In this document: piece after piece, positions 62,001-64,000 of the stretch
How the letters are laid out: the number at the start of each line of letters is the position of its first letter
Position numbering within the stretch: the stretch's first letter is position 1
Position numbers and translations under genes: made by a program
The notes under the pieces: generated by a model
The model's database searches: none
Told to the model about the DNA's origin: nothing
The model's input: the letters and a program-made list of their open reading frames with translations, nothing else
From: Bettongia penicillata ogilbyi
Taxonomy: Eukaryota; Chordata; Mammalia; Diprotodontia; Potoroidae
DNA length: 64,000 nucleotides
NCBI GenBank assembly: GCA_023548195.1
Contig: JAJHZJ010000221.1
Coordinates: forward strand, 2,276,001-2,340,000
Direction of reading: 5' to 3'

Positions 62001-62958
62001 ATGAAAAAATTAAACACTCTATTACGTCTGGACAAGAATATATAGTTACAAGAATTAACCTGATGTAATTTGAAGAATCTTTCAATATCTTCTCCATCTC
62101 CCCCCAAATTACTAACAAGGAGATGCCTCAGTTGATCCACAGGTCTAAGTTTGTGAAACATAAGACTCCCCTAAGGAAAAAAATGAAGAAATTGATGAAC
62201 AAAAATATCACAATAGCAGAGTAACAAGTGATAACAAGTGACAAATCAAAAACTTTGCTCTCACCAAGACAAAGATGTAAAGGATAAAGAACTCAACACC
62301 CTTGTAAAAAACAAGACAAAAAACCAAATATCCCCAGAGAAGTCATTAGTGCTTCAATATCAAACACAGTACTTGATCCATAGAACCATATAATACGTTT
62401 CAAAAGAAAACACTGCTAAAAATGCTAATGATAATATGGATCTTTTTTTTTTTTACTAGCTGCTCTTAGAAATCAAGCCCAGATGGCATGGGATTTTATA
62501 TTGTTTCAAAATACTGAATAATGGCAAATAAAGTATATTATTTCAGGAAACTGTTATTCTTCTTCTATGATCCACAGTTTTCAGATTATTTTATCTACAT
62601 ATGAATCATAAGTCCATTAAGTAATAGAAAAATTACAATAGTCCGAGACCTCATTAGAATAATGACTATCACAAGATAATGGTATTGTGCTAAATGAGAA
62701 TAGATTAAACCCTATTGTTTCACAGAGCTATTAACCACTATTTCCTTTTCCCTTAACTCTATTTTAATATGAAATGTATACACTTACCTGAGCAGAAAGC
62801 AGGACAAATTTCTTTGGGGGTAGCATGTGTTGCTGTACAACAACTGGTGAATCTGTTATTGGAATATGGTCCTTATTTAAAGGTGTTATTATTTTATCAA
62901 TTTTCAACTCGTCTATTGCAGAGAGAGCCCAAGAATGACCATCAACACGTGTTGTCAT
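34867..62958 (-). CDS. NUP155: NUP155, nuclear pore complex protein Nup155, 3' two-thirds of the gene (23 coding exons, partial at 5')
   Basis: Nup155 is a scaffold nucleoporin of the inner ring of the nuclear pore. It anchors the pore to the nuclear membrane and links Nup93/Nup53-type partners (family knowledge). Seen here: 23 exons with AG/GT borders whose joined length is 2835 nt, exactly 944 codons plus TGA. They are collinear with human NUP155 as I remember it. Exons 1-2 (window order, from the right) would be the end of the N-terminal beta-propeller. Exons 4-6 are a Pro/Ser-rich loop. The rest is the all-helical solenoid, ending in KLERLH-stop. The human protein is ~1391 residues, so about 447 N-terminal residues and their exons lie beyond 63 kb. 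No stop, frameshift or lost splice site was seen, so the gene looks functional. It is transcribed leftward, in the same direction as CPLANE1. Identity is near certain. Confidence 0.97.
36195..36301 (-). CDS. NUP155: NUP155 coding exon (window exon 22)
   Basis: 107 nt, from [16 protein letters not shown] to NQVSNYE plus two bases. Acceptor tctttatag, donor gtaatcag. Confidence 0.95.
36390..36770 (+). repeat. MIR-type SINE relic split by unrelated sequence, NUP155 intron
   Basis: The head 'cctggtggagcgttgatttg' and 'gtctgtgtaatcttgggaag' are followed, after ~130 bp, by the tail 'cacaaggttgttgtgaagag' and 'gcaaatgagaatacatg'. The gene is on the other strand. Confidence 0.5.
37213..37349 (-). 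CDS. NUP155: NUP155 coding exon (window exon 21)
   Basis: 137 nt, from (D)[10 protein letters not shown] to YDQLFKSR. The polypyrimidine tract is C-rich (ctcccccgccccttttag) and the donor is gtaaggaa. Confidence 0.96.
37560..38110 (-). mobile_element. L1 3' end fragment, antisense in plus sense (gene-sense strand), NUP155 intron
   Basis: 'cccaccctttgagaagccaag', a purine tract at 37675-37740, then 'gagatagcatgtttcatcac' and 'gagtcctttggaaatatggt' resemble the L1 3' tails at 4.7 and 11.6 kb. It is quite diverged. Confidence 0.5.
38510..38725 (+). repeat. MIR-type SINE relic, NUP155 intron
   Basis: 'tatgtgactgtcatcaagtt' and 'gtatgaaaactgagaatgac' follow the MIR order. It is weak. The rest of the intron 38726-40432 shows no recognised repeat. 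Confidence 0.4.
40433..40543 (-). CDS. NUP155: NUP155 coding exon (window exon 20)
   Basis: 111 nt, from [14 protein letters not shown] to GTPRFFPL plus one base. Acceptor cttgcag, donor gtaagcag. Confidence 0.95.
40969..41089 (-). CDS. NUP155: NUP155 coding exon (window exon 19)
   Basis: 121 nt, from [15 protein letters not shown] to LWQDIIEK plus one base. Acceptor aacgcag, donor gtgcgtgc. Confidence 0.96.
41843..41956 (-). CDS. NUP155: NUP155 coding exon (window exon 18)
   Basis: 38 codons, phase 0-0, from [16 protein letters not shown] to SELMDITK. Acceptor aaatcag, donor gtaataaa. Confidence 0.96.
42255..42470 (+). repeat. Marsupial CORE/MIR-type SINE, sense, NUP155 intron
   Basis: It begins 'acagctaggtggcagtggag', then 'gtaagtcacttaacctcttt', 'gcctcagtttcctcaaatgt', 'cacagggttgttgagagga'. 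Confidence 0.85.
42879..43008 (-). CDS. NUP155: NUP155 coding exon (window exon 17)
   Basis: 130 nt, from [16 protein letters not shown] to LHELEEKME. Acceptor cccttcag, donor gtaaggaa. Confidence 0.96.
43990..44210 (+). repeat. MIR-type SINE, sense, NUP155 intron
   Basis: 'tcaatttcttcttcagaatc', 'ataatagcacctacctctca' and 'atgagataatgtatgtaaaa' give the SINE 3' half. The flanks 43009-43989 and 44211-45400 show nothing recognised. Confidence 0.7.
45400..45685 (+). mobile_element. CR1/L3 LINE 3' part, left of the HAL1-like insertion
   Basis: 'caagcagaataaatctcttc' and the continuation at 48348 ('cagactaaaaaaccctaatt', 'atctcatatggcatattctc') fit one CR1/L3 3' end cut by the insertion. It resumes at 48348-48490. 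Confidence 0.55.
45679..48354 (+). mobile_element. HAL1-like (ORF1-only L1) element in NUP155 intron, 7-bp TSD, opposite to the gene
   Basis: CCTTTCA at 45679-45685 and 48348-48354 bounds the insert. The head ('gaggccaagaggggagagta') and the leader are homologous to the 26.1-kb copy. So are the ORF1 relic (about 46510-47300), the CA-run tail (47460) and the 3' end ('ggaactcaaaattttgtgga'). ORF1 is open for 151 codons (46510-46965: coiled coil, then [18 protein letters not shown]) and then has a TGA. Again no ORF2. About 2.66 kb. Confidence 0.85.
46510..47280 (+). pseudogene. L1-type ORF1 relic of the intronic HAL1-like element
   Basis: 46510-46965 reads a coiled coil ([18 protein letters not shown]) and the start of the RRM-like domain, ending in a TGA after KINIERIH. 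The C-terminal part is present but broken ('atcaggataacacaggatct', 'ctatccagcaaaactgagta'). Confidence 0.75.
48515..48735 (-). repeat. Marsupial CORE/MIR-type SINE, antisense on plus, NUP155 intron
   Basis: 'cagagatactggagagattt', 'gaactgaggcaaacagaggt' and 'gggttacacagctagtaagt' are the complement of the common SINE. Confidence 0.8.
48913..49067 (-). CDS. NUP155: NUP155 coding exon (window exon 16)
   Basis: 155 nt, from [15 protein letters not shown] to LAKLADMH plus two bases. Acceptor cttccag, donor gtatgaaa. The next intron is the largest here (~5.9 kb) and carries a HAL1-like insertion. Confidence 0.96.
49442..49546 (-). CDS. NUP155: NUP155 coding exon (window exon 15)
   Basis: 35 codons, phase 0-0, from [14 protein letters not shown] to ADKLLQ. 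Acceptor cctttag, donor gtaagagt. Confidence 0.96.
49832..49985 (-). CDS. NUP155: NUP155 coding exon (window exon 14)
   Basis: 154 nt, from [14 protein letters not shown] through a Ser/Pro stretch to NEEAGHH. Acceptor tttacag, donor gtaaggag. Confidence 0.96.
50104..50239 (-). CDS. NUP155: NUP155 coding exon (window exon 13)
   Basis: 136 nt, from [12 protein letters not shown] through the block [18 protein letters not shown] to LQAFQE plus two bases. Acceptor tctattag, donor gtaagtta. Confidence 0.95.
50281..50430 (+). mobile_element. RTE-like LINE ORF C-terminal relic, NUP155 intron
   Basis: The plus strand reads, between stops, [20 protein letters not shown] and then GAKRLQHI. This resembles the end of RTE/BovB-type reverse transcriptase proteins. 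A matching 3' tail follows after a SINE. Confidence 0.5.
50430..50670 (+). repeat. MIR-type SINE, sense, NUP155 intron
   Basis: 'ggtggatagcattggacttg', 'gagttcaaatccttcatca', 'ctcaatttcctcatctgcaa', 'gtaaagcactttgcaaactt'. Confidence 0.8.
50675..50940 (+). mobile_element. RTE-like LINE 3' tail, NUP155 intron
   Basis: 'gtgataaagaatgctaccca', 'tcctgacagagaagtgacag' and 'cacttttggacacagtcaac' form a tail common in marsupial DNA and end in an A/T-rich stretch. 50941-51350 shows nothing. Confidence 0.5.
51355..51995 (+). mobile_element. L2 LINE 3' end, sense, NUP155 intron
   Basis: 'gccacatatctcttgagggc', 'ggattgtaagctccatgaga', 'gaagagacttgtctattg' and 'caataaatattagctaaatg' give the L2 3' end. 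Confidence 0.7.
52419..52557 (-). CDS. NUP155: NUP155 coding exon (window exon 12)
   Basis: 139 nt, from [10 protein letters not shown] to NVCAQYRQ plus one base. Rich in Lys/Glu, with a predicted long helix. Acceptor tgtttag, donor gtaagaag. Confidence 0.95.
52900..53440. repeat. Diverged MIR-type pieces, NUP155 intron
   Basis: 'attatctacctcacagagtt', 'aaaatgacatttatatagtg' and 'gcttcatgaggtaggcacta', then 'agaagtaaagcatatagaat' with 'aaggtcatacaactgagtt'. Weak and fragmentary. Confidence 0.4.
53487..53678 (-). CDS. NUP155: NUP155 coding exon (window exon 11)
   Basis: The longest exon in the window: 64 codons, phase 0-0, from [13 protein letters not shown] to STDDAICSK. Acceptor ttcttttag, donor gtatgag. 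Confidence 0.96.
54840..54970 (-). CDS. NUP155: NUP155 coding exon (window exon 10)
   Basis: 131 nt, from [10 protein letters not shown] to VGELQK. The acceptor is a tandem ccagcag (NAGNAG). The start chosen uses the distal AG and gives FH-E-AQ as in human. The donor is gtattttt, a weaker match. Confidence 0.94.
55075..55236. mobile_element. hAT-type non-autonomous DNA transposon relic, NUP155 intron
   Basis: The ends CAGTGGTTCTTAACCTT and AGGGTTAAAAACACT are imperfect inverted repeats around 'tgccatggacccct' and 'ttcagggaccc', the usual structure of short mammalian hAT relics. 55240-55976 shows nothing recognised. Confidence 0.6.
55977..56077 (-). CDS. NUP155: NUP155 coding exon (window exon 9)
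   Basis: 101 nt, reading [19 protein letters not shown] and ending ELQRKFH plus one base. Acceptor tttcag, donor gtatgtta. Confidence 0.95.
56604..56719 (-). CDS. NUP155: NUP155 coding exon (window exon 8)
   Basis: 116 nt, from [12 protein letters not shown] to GGPVGNP plus two bases. Acceptor tttgtag, donor gtaagaac. Confidence 0.95.
57005..57085 (-). repeat. MIR-type tail, antisense, NUP155 intron
   Basis: 'gtattaagcacctactatgt' and 'caggcactgtgctaggtgct' are the complement of the MIR 3' end. A CATA/CATG microsatellite follows at 57276-57316. Confidence 0.65.
57625..57691 (-). CDS. NUP155: NUP155 coding exon (window exon 7, 67 nt)
   Basis: Reads [20 protein letters not shown] then IA. 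Acceptor gtttcag, donor GCG|gtaaat. Confidence 0.94.
57940..58240 (+). mobile_element. LINE 3' tail (RTE/L1-like, uncertain), NUP155 intron
   Basis: 'gtggaggcaagcagaaccag', 'acaaccacaacaacgtaaaa' and 'tggtacaggggttagctgat' resemble the tail of a marsupial LINE. The family is unclear. 58241-58560 and 58715-59265 have no recognised repeat. Confidence 0.35.
58564..58714 (-). CDS. NUP155: NUP155 coding exon (window exon 6)
   Basis: 151 nt. It begins [10 protein letters not shown] and ends in the conserved block [16 protein letters not shown]. The first half (loop) differs from my memory of the human protein while the last 20 residues match. Donor gtaagttg. Confidence 0.95.
59266..59328 (-). CDS. 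NUP155: NUP155 coding exon (window exon 5, 63 nt)
   Basis: A short loop exon reading [20 protein letters not shown], with split codons at both ends. Its length is a multiple of three, so skipping would keep the frame apart from the junction codon. Acceptor tttttag, donor gtactt. Confidence 0.93.
59777..59865 (-). CDS. NUP155: NUP155 coding exon (window exon 4)
   Basis: 89 nt, from [10 protein letters not shown] through a Pro-rich stretch ([14 protein letters not shown]) to VYP plus one base of a split Ser. The donor is A|gtaagt. It starts the Pro/Ser-rich loop. Confidence 0.95.
60240..60645. repeat. CR1/L3 3' fragment followed by a MIR relic, NUP155 intron
   Basis: 'gaaccaagcagaatcaatct' and 'aattcttcctcatcaacatt' fit a CR1/L3 3' end. 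'aaaccagagaagttaagtaa' and 'tttgctcatagtcattccag' fit a MIR complement. 61222-62059 and 62171-62787 hold nothing recognised. Confidence 0.45.
61127..61221 (-). CDS. NUP155: NUP155 coding exon (window exon 3)
   Basis: 95 nt, from [10 protein letters not shown] to WATRAFF plus two bases of a split Arg codon. Acceptor ttctatag, donor gtatac. Confidence 0.95.
62060..62170 (-). CDS. NUP155: NUP155 coding exon (window exon 2)
   Basis: 37 codons, phase 0-0, from [10 protein letters not shown] to RFFKLHQ. Acceptor ttccttag, donor gttaatt. It marks the passage from propeller to helical region. Confidence 0.95.
62788..62958 (-). CDS. NUP155: NUP155 coding exon (window exon 1)
   Basis: 57 codons, phase 0 at both ends, from [10 protein letters not shown] to FVLLSAQ. 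The acceptor AG (62960-62959) follows a T-rich tract and the donor is gtaagtg. This is expected to be the end of the beta-propeller domain. Confidence 0.95.
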
Positions 62959-63419
62959 CTATTGATTTAAAAAAAAAATCATTTTCACAAGTCACTAACT
63001 GTAGGTAAGAACTCTTAGGAAAATTACTTTACTATTCTATGAAGAAAAAGATAATTCAAAAAACACACTTTAGACATTAATATTCAAGTCCTAGTTTCTA
63101 TGATTTTCACTTCTTTTCCCCACTCATATATATTCTTTGTGATCAAAAAGACAAAGGCAGTAGCATTTTTGACCTTCAAAATCACATTTTGAGACATGAC
63201 ATATGATATGCTTACAATGGGCTCATACTATATATTCTTAACCCAAAGCATATCTCACTTCTAGATGATGGTCAATTAATCTAACATTTGCATTTTGCTA
63301 ATATGCAAATTACTGTTTCTGAATTACCACCAAACAGTTACTGTTGATACAACAATTTTCTCCATTTCTTCTTTCGCCTCCAAGAAACAATCATAAAAGC
63401 ACATCTTTCTATTTCTAAG

Positions 63420-64000
63420 GCCTCCACCTTAGATTGGGCTCTGACCACTATTTCCTTAGACTATTGTCATGGTTGCCCTGCCTGGCGTCCCACTCCACTC
63501 CATGTAATTCTCTACAGAACGGCTAAAGTAAAGATCTGAACGAGTCACTCTCCAGAGGTTCCCCACAGTTAAGAGGATCAAATATAATTTCTTTTTAACT
63601 TTTACTGTTCTTTATGGCCATGCTCCAACCAATTTTCCTAGCTTCATAGTGCATATAACATATTTCATAAATAATGTGATTCACGCAAATTGGTCTTCTC
63701 AGTTAGTTACCCGACCTTCCATCAAACCCTCAGTTAGTGTGTCCCTACAGAGGATGTCACCAAAATCTACAAAGTGCTCCCTCTACACTCTGGCCTCTCC
63801 CTTTGAAACAAAGCTTAAGCACCACCTTCTCAATCCCTTCCAAAGGCTAATGCCCTGGCTCCCCATCTACCTTGCATTTATATTTACTCTATACACTTGA
63901 ATTTGTTGGCTTCCTTAATAGAATGTAATCTTCTTGAAAGAAGAGGGTGTTTCATTTGACTTTCTGTCATCAGTGTATAGCACATAGTAGCTGCTTAACT
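63420..64000 (+). mobile_element. L2 LINE 3' end, sense, running off the window, NUP155 intron
   Basis: 'aagatctgaacgagtcactc', 'ggatcaaatataatttcttt', 'atggccatgctccaaccaat', then 'catagtagctgcttaact' at the end follow the L2 order. 62959-63419 is AT-rich without a recognised element. Confidence 0.75.

Noticed and set aside
1..64000. CRISPR arrays, prokaryotic operons, tRNA or rRNA genes
   Set aside because: No regularly spaced repeats, Shine-Dalgarno/operon layout or RNA gene signatures were seen. tRNA-like heads all belong to SINEs.

Overview
The window is about 64 kb of a mammalian nuclear genome, almost certainly a marsupial. The evidence for a marsupial is the repeat content: CORE-type SINEs ending in a 'GCTAGGTGGC' head, L1 tails, ORF1-only 'half-L1' (HAL1-like) elements, and old L2/L3/CR1 and MIR relics. 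Two genes are recognised, both on the minus strand, in the order known from human 5p13.2.

The left edge (534-~3600) holds the 5' end of CPLANE1 (C5orf42/JBTS17, a ciliogenesis and planar polarity effector). There is a CpG-island promoter near 3.1-3.6 kb, a first non-coding exon with a donor at 3243, and an 81-bp first coding piece (534-614). The rest of CPLANE1 lies to the left, outside the window.

From ~3.7 to 34.8 kb is intergenic DNA built of nested transposons. The main object is a degenerate provirus-like LTR element (21269-31389, plus strand). It has two ~376-bp LTRs, a proline-type primer-binding site, a polypurine tract and a flanking 7-bp repeat. A HAL1-like element sits in its body and L1 5' ends sit in its 3' LTR. 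No gag, pol or env reading frame is visible. The provirus itself sits in an older L2-type LINE relic.

From 34867 to 62958 (minus strand) lie the last 23 coding exons of NUP155, a scaffold nucleoporin of the nuclear pore inner ring. They total 2835 nt (944 codons plus stop), stay in phase throughout, have canonical splice sites and show no stop or frameshift. They cover roughly the C-terminal two-thirds of a ~1390-residue protein. The earlier exons lie to the right of the window. Introns carry SINEs, L2/CR1 relics, RTE-like LINE pieces and another HAL1-like element (45686-48347).

No tRNA, rRNA, CRISPR or prokaryote-type operon is present. I found no convincing new multi-gene system. The most unusual items are the ORF-poor provirus with its leader hairpin, the ORF1-only LINEs, fold-back hAT-type elements and some local DNA structures in NUP155 introns. 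Repeat family names are from memory of consensus features, and repeat borders are approximate unless a target-site duplication is given.
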